DNA of 23,114 nt from JADJEI01 sp035328465 (GCA_035328465.1 DAOLIQ010000054.1:1-23114), one strand, 5' to 3'. Numbered from the stretch's first letter, positions 1-8,716 are shown. Notes: generated by a model not told the origin, from the letters alone. A program made the numbers and translations.

Positions 1-28
1 TAAAAATCTTTTGATTTTCTCTCCTCCA

Positions 29-46
29 AGTTGTAATATAACAACT
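29..46. promoter_or_regulatory. Inverted repeat in the leader of the PIG-L gene
   Basis: The first 90 bases hold no gene that I can support. They contain a perfect 6-bp inverted repeat, AGTTGT (29-34) and ACAACT (41-46), separated by the AT-only spacer AATATA. It lies 45 bp before the deacetylase start codon. The size and symmetry would suit a dimeric repressor site or a small hairpin. A weak -10-like TATATT follows at 61-66. It is not the same sequence as the repeat upstream of the tetR-type gene at 4433-4465, so there is no direct link to that regulator. Confidence 0.3.
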
Positions 47-90
47 GTTTATTTACCCGGTATATTCTATAAATTTTAATCAGGATAATT

Positions 91-2589
91 ATGTTGAATA
101 CTGAAATCAGAAAGTTTTTTAATCTCTTCTTACTCGGGATAACTTTCGTAGTCAATCAATTAGCTGCACAGCCTATTAAAGAATTATCATCTTCAGAGAT
201 CAAAATCGCACTGCAAAAATTGAACACTCTCGGCAGTGTGTTATACATCGCTGCGCATCCTGACGATGAGAACACTGCGGTGCTTTCTTATTTTTCTTAC
301 GGACAAAAATTAAGAACCGGGTACCTCGCTCTAACACGCGGGGATGGGGGACAAAACTTAATCGGCAGCGAACAGTCTGAATTACTTGGTGTTATTCGAA
401 CTCAAGAATTACTCGCCGCTCGAAGGATAGACGGAGCAGAACAGTATTTTTCACGGGCCATTGATTTTGGCTATTCAAAATCTTCTGATGAAACTTTGGA
501 AATTTGGGATAAACAAAAAATATTATCAGATGTAGTTTGGGTTATTAGAAAATTTAAACCGGATGTTATCATTACACGTTTTCCGACAACAGGTGAAGGC
601 GGACACGGACATCACACTGCTTCCGCCATTCTTGCTCTCGAAGCCTTCCAATTGGCGGCTGATCCAAATGTTTTTCCCGAACAATTAGAATTTGTCAGCA
701 CCTGGCAGACTAAAAGAATTTTTTGGAACGCCTGGCTTCCACAGAATAATGAAAGTTATAAAGATTCAACTGGAATTATAGCTTTAGACATCGGACAATA
801 TAACCCCCTGCTTGGGAAATCTTATGTGGAATTGGCTGCCCTCAGCCGAACGATGCACAAAAGTCAGGGCTTCGGCGCCGAAGGCAGACGCGGCGAATTT
901 TTTAATTACTTCAAGCTCCTGGGTGGTGATCCTGCACAAAATGATTTACTGGAGAATATTGATCTTTCGTGGTCGAGAGTTGCGGGAAGTGAAAAAGTTT
1001 CACAACTGCTGATGGAAGCAGAGAAGAAATTTAATCCCGATGATCCTTCATCAATTTTAGAAATATTAGTACAAGCTTATTCTGAATTGCAAAAATTAGA
1101 TAATTCTTATTGGCGTGAAATAAAAACAAAAGAGTTGAGTGAGGTGATTAGAGCTTGTTCCGGAATTTGGTTGGAAGCCATCGCCGGTGATTATAGCACT
1201 TATCCTAATGGGAAAATTAATCTCTCAACCGGAATTGTTAATCGATCGGGTTTTCCGATCACTTTAAAAAATATTTTTCTTGCCGATCTTAATGTATTAA
1301 GTGATTTGAACATCGTTCTGCTAAATGGGAAGTTTCAGAAAAATGATTTTGAGATTCCAATACGAGAGGCAATGCAGTACTCGCAGCCATATTGGCTTAT
1401 TCAACCCCCTTCAAAAGGAAGTTTCAATATTGAAAGACAAGTTGAAATTGGTATGCCTGAGAAGTCCTCATCACTTATTGCATCATTCGTCCTAGATTTT
1501 AATGGCACCGGGATAACGTATAAAACTCCCGTATTATTCAGGTGGGTAGATCAGGTTGAAGGGGAAAATTATAGGGCGGTTGAAATTACACCACCTGTTA
1601 CTATTAATATTAACGATAAAGTTTATTTATTCGCTGATGATACTCCGAAACTAGTTGAAGTCAGTATAACAAATCATAAAGATAGCTCAGCCGGTAAGCT
1701 ATCATTAAATATCCCTGCCGGATGGAAAATCGAACCTCCTTATTATAATTTTTTTCTAACTAAAAAAAATGAAAAGAAAAATTTTTCATTTAATATTTAT
1801 CCTCCGGCAAATGAAGAGGTCACTGATGTTTCTGCAATGGTAAATATTAACGGAAATAAATACTCAAAAAGTTTAATTCGAATTAATTATTCTCACATCC
1901 CCATCCAGACTTTACTTCCCGAAGCTAAATCAAAATTTGTTCGGCTGCATATAAACAAAAACATTCAAAACATTGGTTACATCATGGGCTCGGGTGATGA
2001 AATTCCTGATTATCTTCGACAGCTTGGATACAACTGCACGCTTTTAACCGACACCGACATTGAACAAAAAGATTTATCTTCGTTCGATGCTATTGTTTCC
2101 GGAATTAGAGCCTATAACACAAGAGACCAATTGACAAATCTTCAACCAAAAATATTGGATTATATTTATAACGGGGGAACATTCCTTTCACAATACAATA
2201 CGAACAGAGATATTCTAATTAATCCCGGACCTTATCCATTTAGTATATCACGAGAAAGAATAACTGTTGAAGATTCGCCTGTTGATATTTTAAATCCCAC
2301 ACATTTAATACTCAACACCCCAAATAAAATAACGGTAAATGATTTTGATAACTGGATTCAGGAGCGTGGATTATACTTCGCGGATAAGTGGGATGTTAAG
2401 TATGAAACCATTCTCGGTTTCACAGACCCTGGTGAAAAGGAACAAACTGGCGGCATACTTATTTCAAAATATGGCAAAGGAACTTTTATTTATACAGGCT
2501 TATCTTTTTTCCGACAGATTCCTGCCGGAATTCCAGGAGCATTTAAACTTTTTATAAATCTAATTTCATATAAAAATGGAAACGGATAA
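91..2589 (+). CDS. Secreted PIG-L/LmbE-family deacetylase with C-terminal extension
   Basis: Predicted zinc-dependent N-deacetylase of the PIG-L/LmbE family, which removes acyl groups from amino sugars or related glycoconjugates. Residues 1-27 form a signal peptide ending in LAAQ, so it should act outside the cytoplasm. The catalytic domain (about 45-290) shows the hallmark AHPDDE at 55-60 (zinc ligands His56 and Asp59, with an Asp as probable base) and GGHGHHTAS near 171-179, which supplies the third zinc ligand. At 832 residues it is much longer than the roughly 230-300-residue core. The rest includes an Ig-like/NEW3-like beta region (about 520-600) and a ThuA/glutamine-amidotransferase-like fold (about 627-830, beginning IGYIMGSGDEIPDYL). 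This long architecture is common in Bacteroidota. Its stop region overlaps the next small gene, which in turn overlaps a symporter gene, suggesting co-translation and a joint role in using an acylated sugar. The substrate cannot be told from sequence. Confidence 0.85.
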   Translation: MLNTEIRKFFNLFLLGITFVVNQLAAQPIKELSSSEIKIALQKLNTLGSVLYIAAHPDDENTAVLSYFSYGQKLRTGYLALTRGDGGQNLIGSEQSELLGVIRTQELLAARRIDGAEQYFSRAIDFGYSKSSDETLEIWDKQKILSDVVWVIRKFKPDVIITRFPTTGEGGHGHHTASAILALEAFQLAADPNVFPEQLEFVSTWQTKRIFWNAWLPQNNESYKDSTGIIALDIGQYNPLLGKSYVELAALSRTMHKSQGFGAEGRRGEFFNYFKLLGGDPAQNDLLENIDLSWSRVAGSEKVSQLLMEAEKKFNPDDPSSILEILVQAYSELQKLDNSYWREIKTKELSEVIRACSGIWLEAIAGDYSTYPNGKINLSTGIVNRSGFPITLKNIFLADLNVLSDLNIVLLNGKFQKNDFEIPIREAMQYSQPYWLIQPPSKGSFNIERQVEIGMPEKSSSLIASFVLDFNGTGITYKTPVLFRWVDQVEGENYRAVEITPPVTININDKVYLFADDTPKLVEVSITNHKDSSAGKLSLNIPAGWKIEPPYYNFFLTKKNEKKNFSFNIYPPANEEVTDVSAMVNINGNKYSKSLIRINYSHIPIQTLLPEAKSKFVRLHINKNIQNIGYIMGSGDEIPDYLRQLGYNCTLLTDTDIEQKDLSSFDAIVSGIRAYNTRDQLTNLQPKILDYIYNGGTFLSQYNTNRDILINPGPYPFSISRERITVEDSPVDILNPTHLILNTPNKITVNDFDNWIQERGLYFADKWDVKYETILGFTDPGEKEQTGGILISKYGKGTFIYTGLSFFRQIPAGIPGAFKLFINLISYKNGNG

Positions 2590-2716
2590 AGTTAAAATAC
2601 TCGATGATACTCCCCCGCCTTTCTTGAAGAAGTGGCGAAATATTTATTTGCTGATCCTGATTGATCTTGGCTTAATGACATTCCTGCTATACTTATTTTC
2701 ACGAGCCTTTGAATGA
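2576..2716 (+). CDS. 46-residue single-pass membrane protein, probable symporter accessory
   Basis: A short ORF read directly from the sequence, starting METDKVKILDDTPPPFLKKW and ending in SRAFE. It overlaps the 3' end of the deacetylase gene by 14 nt (2576-2589), and its TGA stop overlaps the ATG of the symporter gene (ATGA at 2713-2716). A charged, proline-containing N-terminus is followed by one hydrophobic helix at about residues 22-41. The nested overlaps on both sides are strong evidence that it is translated and coupled to its neighbours. Several sodium:solute symporters are known to work with a tiny membrane subunit encoded just upstream, and this position fits that pattern. I cannot assign it to a named family. 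Confidence 0.7.
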   Translation: METDKVKILDDTPPPFLKKWRNIYLLILIDLGLMTFLLYLFSRAFE

Positions 2717-4407
2717 GCACAATTGATTGGGTTGTTCTTGCTGCATTTATTTTATTCATTGTCATCTATGGAAGCATAAGCACGAGAAAGACCAATTCAA
2801 TCAGAAGTTATATCCTCTCCAATAAGTCAACGCGATGGCAAACAGTAGCTTTGTCAATAATGGCAACACAGGCAAGTGCAATTACTTTTATTTCCACCCC
2901 CGGTCAAGCTTACACAGACGGAATGGGTTTTGTGCAATTTTACTTGGGTCTTCCACTTGCAATGATAATTTTATCTATTACTGCAGTTCCAATCTTTCAT
3001 CGTTTAAATGTTTATACTGCTTACGAGTATCTTGAAACAAGATTCGATTTGAAAAATCGTTTGCTTGGCAGTATTTTATTTTTAACACAGCGCGGACTTG
3101 CTGCAGGGTTTACAATTTTTGCTCCCTCCCTTGTGCTTTCTGTTATTCTCGGATGGAATATTAGCTTCACAGTAATTATCACCGGTATTCTTGTTATCAT
3201 TTACACTACAATTGGTGGAACTAATGCTGTGAATAAAACCCATATCTTACAAATGGCAATAATTTTTGTCGGAATGATTGCTGCATTTTTTATGATAATC
3301 AATTTGCTGCCTGAGAACATTGGCTTTAACGATGCTTTAAAACTTGCCGGGAAAATGAATAAACTGAATGCATTAGATTTCAGTTTCGATCTTGACAACA
3401 AATACACTTTCTGGAGCGGGATTATCGGCGGAACATTTTTAATGCTGTCTTATTTCGGCACGGATCAATCGCAAGTGCAGCGATACCTTGCTGGCAGTTC
3501 TGTAAATGAAAGCAGGCTTGGACTTTTGATGAATGGTATTTTAAAAATTCCTATGCAGTTTTTTATTTTATTAATCGGAGTGATGGTATTTGTTTTCTTT
3601 CAGTTCATACAACCACCTCTATATTTTAATCCTATCGAAGAAAGGAATCTCCTAAAGAGTGAGCATTCACAAGAGTATTTGTTACTTCAGAATAAATACA
3701 AAGAAGTGTTTGAAAAAAAACTTGAATCATCTAAAGAATTACTTGCCGGGGGACACGACAAAAATATTTCCTTTTCAAAAAAAGAAGAACTTAATTTAAT
3801 TTCGAAGGAGGAAAATAATTTAAGGAACGAAGCAAAGAAGTTGATAAAAAAAGCTAATCCAACTTCTGATATGAACGATACTAATTACATTTTTCTCACA
3901 TTCGTAATCACCTATTTGCCGGCGGGGCTTATTGGATTGGTACTTGCAGCAATACTTTCTGCCTCAATGTCTTCAACTTCCGCAGAGCTAAATTCATTGG
4001 CATCAACTACGGTAATAGATATTTATAAAAGATTAATTAAAAAGGATGCTTCGGATAAGCATTACTTAAGGGTTTCAAAAGCTGCAACGGTTTTGTGGGG
4101 TGTTTACGCGATCGGATTTGCGTTATTTGCCAATAGACTTGGGACTTTAATTGAAGCGGTAAATGTTCTCGGCTCGCTCGTTTACGGCACAATACTGGGA
4201 ATATTTTTAGTGGCATTTTATTTTAAACGAGTCAGAGGAACTCCAACTTTTATTTCCGCATTAATTGCAGAGGTAGTTGTACTTTACTGTTTTATATTTA
4301 CTTCGATTCCATTTTTATGGTTCAATGTTATAAGCTGTTTTTTAATAATCATATTGGCGAACTTATTTAGTATTGTTAAAAAGAATCCTTCTGTAAAGAG
4401 TGTTTAA
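2713..4407 (+). CDS. Sodium:solute symporter (SSS/SGLT family)
   Basis: Inner-membrane Na+-coupled transporter of the SSS family (LeuT fold, about 13-14 helices), 564 residues. Family features are visible: TRKTNSIRSYILSNKS after the first helix; GTDQSQVQRYLAGSS at 249-263, which resembles the SGLT/PutP 'GTDQ..VQR.L' signature; and SASMSSTSAELNSLASTT at 416-433, which carries the Ser/Thr residues of the Na2 site. An unusual charged, Lys/Glu-rich segment of nearly 90 residues (about 303-390) interrupts the membrane core before the Na2-site helix and probably forms a soluble coiled-coil-like loop. It lies downstream of the deacetylase and overlaps the micro-protein by 4 nt, so the three genes form one translational unit. 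The substrate is probably a sugar or sugar derivative, inferred from the partner enzyme. The SSS assignment is firm; the substrate is not. Confidence 0.9.
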   Translation: MSTIDWVVLAAFILFIVIYGSISTRKTNSIRSYILSNKSTRWQTVALSIMATQASAITFISTPGQAYTDGMGFVQFYLGLPLAMIILSITAVPIFHRLNVYTAYEYLETRFDLKNRLLGSILFLTQRGLAAGFTIFAPSLVLSVILGWNISFTVIITGILVIIYTTIGGTNAVNKTHILQMAIIFVGMIAAFFMIINLLPENIGFNDALKLAGKMNKLNALDFSFDLDNKYTFWSGIIGGTFLMLSYFGTDQSQVQRYLAGSSVNESRLGLLMNGILKIPMQFFILLIGVMVFVFFQFIQPPLYFNPIEERNLLKSEHSQEYLLLQNKYKEVFEKKLESSKELLAGGHDKNISFSKKEELNLISKEENNLRNEAKKLIKKANPTSDMNDTNYIFLTFVITYLPAGLIGLVLAAILSASMSSTSAELNSLASTTVIDIYKRLIKKDASDKHYLRVSKAATVLWGVYAIGFALFANRLGTLIEAVNVLGSLVYGTILGIFLVAFYFKRVRGTPTFISALIAEVVVLYCFIFTSIPFLWFNVISCFLIIILANLFSIVKKNPSVKSV

Positions 4408-4412
4408 GAAAC

Positions 4413-4465
4413 TTGAATATGAGTTCAAATTATTACTATAACAATCATTAAATTTATTATAGTAA
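4413..4465 (+). promoter_or_regulatory. Candidate promoter and operator of the tetR-type gene
   Basis: In the 74-bp gap before the TetR gene there is a -35-like TTGAAT (4413-4418) and a -10-like TATAAC (4437-4442), spaced 18 bp apart. A perfect 9-bp inverted repeat, TTACTATAA (4433-4441) and TTATAGTAA (4457-4465), covers the -10 element. TetR-family proteins often repress their own gene by binding such palindromes over the promoter. No T-run follows the second arm, so a terminator for the symporter gene is less likely. Confidence 0.45.
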
Positions 4466-4481
4466 ATATTTAGAATACAAA

Positions 4482-5057
4482 ATGGAAAACGAAAAGAAAA
4501 TTCAGATCATCCGTGCAGCTTCAAAAAGATTTGCACGTCATAGCTTGTTCAAAACAACATTGGATGAAATAGCGCGTGACTTAAGAATCAGCAAAGCAAG
4601 CCTGTATTATTATTTTGAATCCAAGGATCAGCTATTTTATGAAACGGTACGATGGGATGGCGATCAATTTGTAGAAGAAATAAAATCCATCTTTAATAAC
4701 GAGTCACTTCAAATATTTGAACGCTTCAGCCGCTATTTCGCATTAAAGGATGAGGTTCAGAGTAATCACAAATTATTGTTTGATTTAATATTAAAAGCCG
4801 CCGGAGATAATATAAACGAAAAGGAGATTGAGTTATATAAATTTTTTTTACAAAAAGAAGAACAAATAATTAAGCTTGCTTTAAGCCCTGTTTATGCAGG
4901 CAGGATTGAGACCATGAATCCGGAATTACCTTCCTTTGTTGTAATGACAAGCTGGGGGTTAATGTTTGGCAATAAGTTGAGAAACATTGAGCCTCGCGAA
5001 AAAAGCGCGCACACAAGTGATATGATTCAAAAAACTTTACAGGTTTTATTTGGATAA
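4482..5057 (+). CDS. TetR/AcrR-family transcriptional regulator
   Basis: A 191-residue protein with the TetR layout: an N-terminal helix-turn-helix domain (about 6-55) and a variable helical ligand-binding domain. The DNA-binding part is clear: TTLDEIARDLRISKASLYYY at 25-44, followed by FESKDQLFYET, the usual 'YYFxSKxxL' link into helix 4. It would act as a ligand-responsive dimeric repressor or activator. It follows the symporter by 74 bp on the same strand but has its own candidate promoter and palindrome, so it may be autoregulated and may also control the PIG-L/symporter unit. Its stop lies only 5 bp from the stop of the convergent phoU gene. The ligand and targets are unknown. Confidence 0.85.
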   Translation: MENEKKIQIIRAASKRFARHSLFKTTLDEIARDLRISKASLYYYFESKDQLFYETVRWDGDQFVEEIKSIFNNESLQIFERFSRYFALKDEVQSNHKLLFDLILKAAGDNINEKEIELYKFFLQKEEQIIKLALSPVYAGRIETMNPELPSFVVMTSWGLMFGNKLRNIEPREKSAHTSDMIQKTLQVLFG

Positions 5058-5062
5058 GTTAA

Positions 5063-5761
5063 TCAGGCTTCAGCATCATCATCATTTTCATCCGCAAAAA
5101 AATATTTTTCATACTTATGTTTGACAAGCTGCGCCTCAACAATAAAGAAAACATCTTCTGCAATATTTGTTGAGTGATCCCCTATCCTTTCAAGCTCACG
5201 GGACATAACGAGCAAGGCTACAGCCGGTTCGATGTTATCCGGACTTAATTTCATTATTTCTTTTAGTATGCTATGATTTTCTGCATTCAGTTTATCTAAT
5301 CTGTCATCTGCAACAATCACTTTTTTTGCAAGTTCAGCATTAGAGTTTATGAATGAGTCTATCGAGTCTTTCAACATTTCCTGAGCAAGAAAAAACATTT
5401 CTTTTAATTTAGTCTGCTCATAAAATGAAGGTTTCTTTTGAATCAATAAAATACTTTCTGCAATATTCACAGCAATATCACCAATTCTTTCAAGGTTAGT
5501 GTTGATAGTCAATGCAGACATAATGTAGCGGAGGTCCATTGCAACTGGTTGTGCAACTGCAAATATTTTCTGACAGATTTTATCAATCTTCAAATCATAT
5601 TTATCGACTTTGTTGTCACGATCGATTATTAGTTTGGCAATTTCTAGATTCCCTTCTTCCACGGCTTTACTTGCAAACTGAACCTGCTCATCGACAAGGC
5701 TGCACATTTTAATAACACGTGTTTTTAATTTTTCAAGATGTTCGTCTAATAAGCGTTCCAT
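5063..5761 (-). CDS. phoU: Phosphate-transport regulator PhoU
   Basis: PhoU is a cytoplasmic all-helical protein that links the PstSCAB transporter to the PhoR-type sensor and keeps phosphate uptake in check. The 232 residues contain the two expected three-helix repeats. Each has the metal-binding motif: ERIGDIAVNIAE at 91-102 and ERIGDHSTNIAE at 191-202. The N-terminus (LLDEHLEKLKTRVIKMCSLV) is typical of the family. The acidic tail (DENDDDAEA) is a small oddity. A good ribosome site, AAAGGAAAT, precedes the ATG. It is the last gene of the pst locus but is separated from pstB by 179 bp, so it may be made partly from its own transcript. No phoR/phoB two-component pair is present in the window. 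Confidence 0.93.
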   Translation of the reverse strand: MERLLDEHLEKLKTRVIKMCSLVDEQVQFASKAVEEGNLEIAKLIIDRDNKVDKYDLKIDKICQKIFAVAQPVAMDLRYIMSALTINTNLERIGDIAVNIAESILLIQKKPSFYEQTKLKEMFFLAQEMLKDSIDSFINSNAELAKKVIVADDRLDKLNAENHSILKEIMKLSPDNIEPAVALLVMSRELERIGDHSTNIAEDVFFIVEAQLVKHKYEKYFFADENDDDAEA

Positions 5762-5897
5762 TTTATTTCCTTTATATGTTATAAATTAATCTTTGAGTCA
5801 TAGTTCTTTTATAGCAGATTTTTTTAACTAAATCTATTCTTGCCACAAAGACTCAAAGACACTAATCAACACAAGACACTTCTAATAAATCACATTT

Positions 5898-5938
5898 GGG
5901 CTGCTTCGTCGAGGGTTCCTTGCATTACGATGCAAACC
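5898..5938. repeat. Palindromic repeat-like sequence between pstB and phoU
   Basis: The 179-bp gap between pstB and phoU holds no gene. Near the pstB end lies TTGCAT-TACG-ATGCAA (5920-5935), a perfect 6-bp stem with a 4-nt loop, extended by GGTT (5914-5917) and AACC (5935-5938) around a bulge. Just before it is GGGCTGCTTCGTCGAGGG (from 5898). This resembles, from memory, a degenerate copy of the 'GCTTCGTCG...CGCAATGACG' dispersed intergenic repeats seen in many bacterial genomes. In the phoU direction no T-run follows, so it is not a classical terminator. It could adjust the pstB/phoU transcript ratio by processing or stability. Confidence 0.35.
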
Positions 5939-5940
5939 AA

Positions 5941-6705
5941 TCAACCAAATCTGCCAGAGATATAATCTTCAGTTTGTTTCTTTGAAGGATTAGTAAAAAT
6001 TTTTGTTGTGCGATCAAATTCTACAAGCTCACCAAGATAAAAGAATGCCGTCATATCACTGACACGAGCAGCTTGCTGCATATTGTGGGTAACGATTACA
6101 ATTGTATATCTCTGTTTTAAATCGTGAATCAGTTCTTCAATTTTTGCAGTTGAAATCGGATCAAGTGCGCTTGCAGGTTCATCCATTAAAATAATTTCGG
6201 GTTCAACTGCAAGAGCACGTGCAATACATAACCTTTGCTGCTGTCCGCCTGAAAGACTAAGTGCATTTTCATTCATTCTATCTTTGACTTCATCCCATAT
6301 TGCAGATTGCATACAAGTTTTTTCTACAATTTCATCAAGCGTCTTTTTATCTTTTACTCCATTAATCTTTGGCCCATAAACTATATTTTCATAAATGGTT
6401 TTTGGGAACAGGTTTGATTTCTGAAAAACCATTCCAATATTTTTTCTAAGATTAACAACATCAATATTCTTATCATAAATATTTATACCATCAACAGAAA
6501 CCTCTCCCTCAATTCGAACATTGTCTATTAAATCATTCATTCTATTCAAAACACGTAAGAAAGTGGATTTGCCGCAGCCGGAGGGTCCGATGAATGCTGT
6601 CACTTTTTTATCAGGAATATTTAGAGTAATATTTTTGAGCGCCTGTTTCTCACCATAAAATAGGTTAAGATTTTTTGTAACTATTTTAATTTCTTTCATT
6701 GCCAT
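5941..6705 (-). CDS. pstB: Phosphate ABC transporter ATP-binding protein PstB
   Basis: Cytoplasmic ATPase that powers high-affinity phosphate import through PstC-PstA. All ABC motifs are intact in the 254 residues: Walker A GPSGCGKST (40-48), Q-loop Gln95 in MVFQKSNLFP, signature LSGGQQQR (151-158), Walker B IILMDEP (171-177) and H-loop His207. MRIEGEVS-type and FLRVLNRMNDL segments are typical of PstB rather than of other importers. The ATG at 6705 is 13 bp after the pstA stop. A second ATG lies two codons in and cannot be ruled out as the start. A clean full-length member of the family. Confidence 0.96.
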   Translation of the reverse strand: MAMKEIKIVTKNLNLFYGEKQALKNITLNIPDKKVTAFIGPSGCGKSTFLRVLNRMNDLIDNVRIEGEVSVDGINIYDKNIDVVNLRKNIGMVFQKSNLFPKTIYENIVYGPKINGVKDKKTLDEIVEKTCMQSAIWDEVKDRMNENALSLSGGQQQRLCIARALAVEPEIILMDEPASALDPISTAKIEELIHDLKQRYTIVIVTHNMQQAARVSDMTAFFYLGELVEFDRTTKIFTNPSKKQTEDYISGRFG

Positions 6706-6718
6706 TTCGATTAATAAA

Positions 6719-7681
6719 TTAAAGTCTTCCTAAACTTTTTCTAAACCTATACCTAAAAATAATTGCAGTAATGTTTAATAAAAATGTCAGAGCTATCAGA
6801 ACCAGCGTTGATCCATATTGAATGGGTAACGTTTTAGTTGGATTAGAAGATTGAGTTGCCAATATAAAAATGTGATAAGCAAGATACATAAACTGCTTTG
6901 CAGGGTTAATCATCGGGATGCAATAATCACCAATGCACAAATCAGAGATCGGAAGATTAGGAAGAAAGAATGCAGCACCCAAAAATAAAATTGGTGCCGT
7001 CTCCCCCGCTCCTCTACTAATGGCTAAAATTGTTCCTGTCAAAATTCCGGGGCGTGCTTGAGGTAAAACAACATTTTTAATTGTCTGCCATTTAGTTGCA
7101 CCCAAACCATACGAGGCATCACGATGTGATTTTGGAACCGAGTTTAAAGCTTCGAGAGTGGATACAATTACAATCGGCAGCACAAGCACTGCAAGCGTAG
7201 CTGAAGCCCATAGCAAGGCTGGCTGTCCAAACAGCAATCCTGTTTCAAATACATCATCCATTCCCCTTCCTATGAACAGAATAAAAAATCCCAATCCAAA
7301 TAAACCAAAAACAATTGATGGAACACCGGCAAGATTATTTATTGAAGTTCGAATAATTCTTGTTAGGAAAGAATCTTTGGCGTACTCGTTAAGATAAATC
7401 GCAGAGCAAACACCAAGAGGAACAGCAAGTACTATCATAATTAGCGTCACGGCAATTGTTCCGAATACAGCAGGGAAAATGCCACCTTCGGTCATATTGT
7501 TTTTAGGATCATCAAAAATAAACTCAACAGATATACTTCCTATTCCCTGCATAACAATTTTTCCAATAAGAAGTAATAGTGCGGCTACAAGGAAGAAGAA
7601 CATTATTCTGACAATCCAAATAGCTGTTGTTCCAAAAAAATCTTTTTTCTTTTTATGAAGTGATAAGTTTTTTTTATCCAT
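6719..7681 (-). CDS. pstA: Phosphate ABC transporter permease PstA
   Basis: Inner-membrane permease that pairs with PstC. It has about six transmembrane helices, the first at about residues 25-47. The cytoplasmic coupling (EAA-type) loop reads YGLGATKWQTIKNVVLPQARPG, and ISRGAGETAPILFLGAAF is the PstA-type segment with the Arg and Glu pair thought to matter for transport. I place the start at the ATG 7681, which overlaps the pstC stop by one base (TGATG), giving 320 residues. A TTG one codon upstream is possible but less likely. The tight overlap indicates translational coupling with pstC. Confidence 0.95.
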   Translation of the reverse strand: MDKKNLSLHKKKKDFFGTTAIWIVRIMFFFLVAALLLLIGKIVMQGIGSISVEFIFDDPKNNMTEGGIFPAVFGTIAVTLIMIVLAVPLGVCSAIYLNEYAKDSFLTRIIRTSINNLAGVPSIVFGLFGLGFFILFIGRGMDDVFETGLLFGQPALLWASATLAVLVLPIVIVSTLEALNSVPKSHRDASYGLGATKWQTIKNVVLPQARPGILTGTILAISRGAGETAPILFLGAAFFLPNLPISDLCIGDYCIPMINPAKQFMYLAYHIFILATQSSNPTKTLPIQYGSTLVLIALTFLLNITAIIFRYRFRKSLGRL

Positions 7682-8685
7682 CAAAATGTATTCTTCTTTC
7701 TCATCTTATTGATGATAATTTCAGCGATAAGATTTAGAATAAAAGTTATAGCAAATAAAACTATTCCAATAAAAAATAATGAGTAGTAGTGATCCGAACC
7801 TTGCGATACCTCCCCCATTTCTGCTGCGATAGTTGCAGTCATTGTTCTTACACTTAAAAAAAGATTTGAGGTAATGTTTGCAGCATTACCGGCAGCCATA
7901 AGTACAATCATTGTTTCTCCGATCGCACGTCCAAATCCTAAGATGATGCTTGCGCTGACTCCACTAAATGCCGCAGGAAGAATTACTCTGCTTATTGTTT
8001 GCCACTTAGTCGCACCCAGCCCATACGAAGCCATCCGTAATTCATTCGGAATTGAGTGAAGTGCATCCTCGGTTAACGATGCAATAACAGGAATTATCAC
8101 GAACGAAAGTCCTATTGATGCAATAAATGCATTTAGACGGTTATCGGGATGAAGAAGGTCATTAAAAAACGACGCGCCGATAACTAACATTATAAATCCA
8201 ATTACGACTGTCGGAATGCCCGCAAACAACTCGATCAATGGTTTTAGAAATTCCTTCCATTTCGGATTTGCAACTTCAGATAGATAAACACCTGCTGCAA
8301 CACCAAATATTGTTGAAATAATTGTTGCAGGAATTGCGGTCAATAATGTTCCAAGTATCAAAGGTATTAAAGAATATCTTGGTTCATCCGAAGTTGGATA
8401 CCACTGAAATACTGTTTCCGTTGTGCCATCTGCAGCAGGTCTTGTAGTGTAAAGAAAATCTAAAAGTCCGACATGCTCTAAAGCTTTGAATCCTTCTTTA
8501 AATAAAAAGATGAAAATTAAGATGATGAAAACGAGTGCCATCACACCATTTACTGCGAAGAAAAATTTAATCAGAGATTCTTTTGTGCGGGTAAATTTTT
8601 TAATTTTTTTCCCGTATCTGGAATCGGAAGATTTAGAATAAAATTCTATTTCTTCCTCGTTTTTATTTTTATCAGTCAGTTTCAT
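7681..8685 (-). CDS. pstC: Phosphate ABC transporter permease PstC
   Basis: Inner-membrane permease of the phosphate importer, 334 residues, with a hydrophilic N-terminal tail of about 40 residues before the first helix (41-62). The family pattern is clear: the extracytoplasmic W95-YPTSDEPRYSLIPLILGT segment; the coupling loop YGLGATKWQTISRVILPAAFSG (221-242); and GFGRAIGETMIVLMAAGN (250-267). The charged N-terminal tail, rich in Lys, Glu and Asp, makes it slightly longer than typical members. It begins 31 bp after the porin stop and shares a one-base overlap with pstA. The start ATG is preceded by only a weak A-rich ribosome site, which is common in this group. Confidence 0.95.
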   Translation of the reverse strand: MKLTDKNKNEEEIEFYSKSSDSRYGKKIKKFTRTKESLIKFFFAVNGVMALVFIILIFIFLFKEGFKALEHVGLLDFLYTTRPAADGTTETVFQWYPTSDEPRYSLIPLILGTLLTAIPATIISTIFGVAAGVYLSEVANPKWKEFLKPLIELFAGIPTVVIGFIMLVIGASFFNDLLHPDNRLNAFIASIGLSFVIIPVIASLTEDALHSIPNELRMASYGLGATKWQTISRVILPAAFSGVSASIILGFGRAIGETMIVLMAAGNAANITSNLFLSVRTMTATIAAEMGEVSQGSDHYYSLFFIGIVLFAITFILNLIAEIIINKMRKKNTF

Positions 8686-8716
8686 CTTAACTTAAATAAG
8701 AATTTTTATTTAACTC

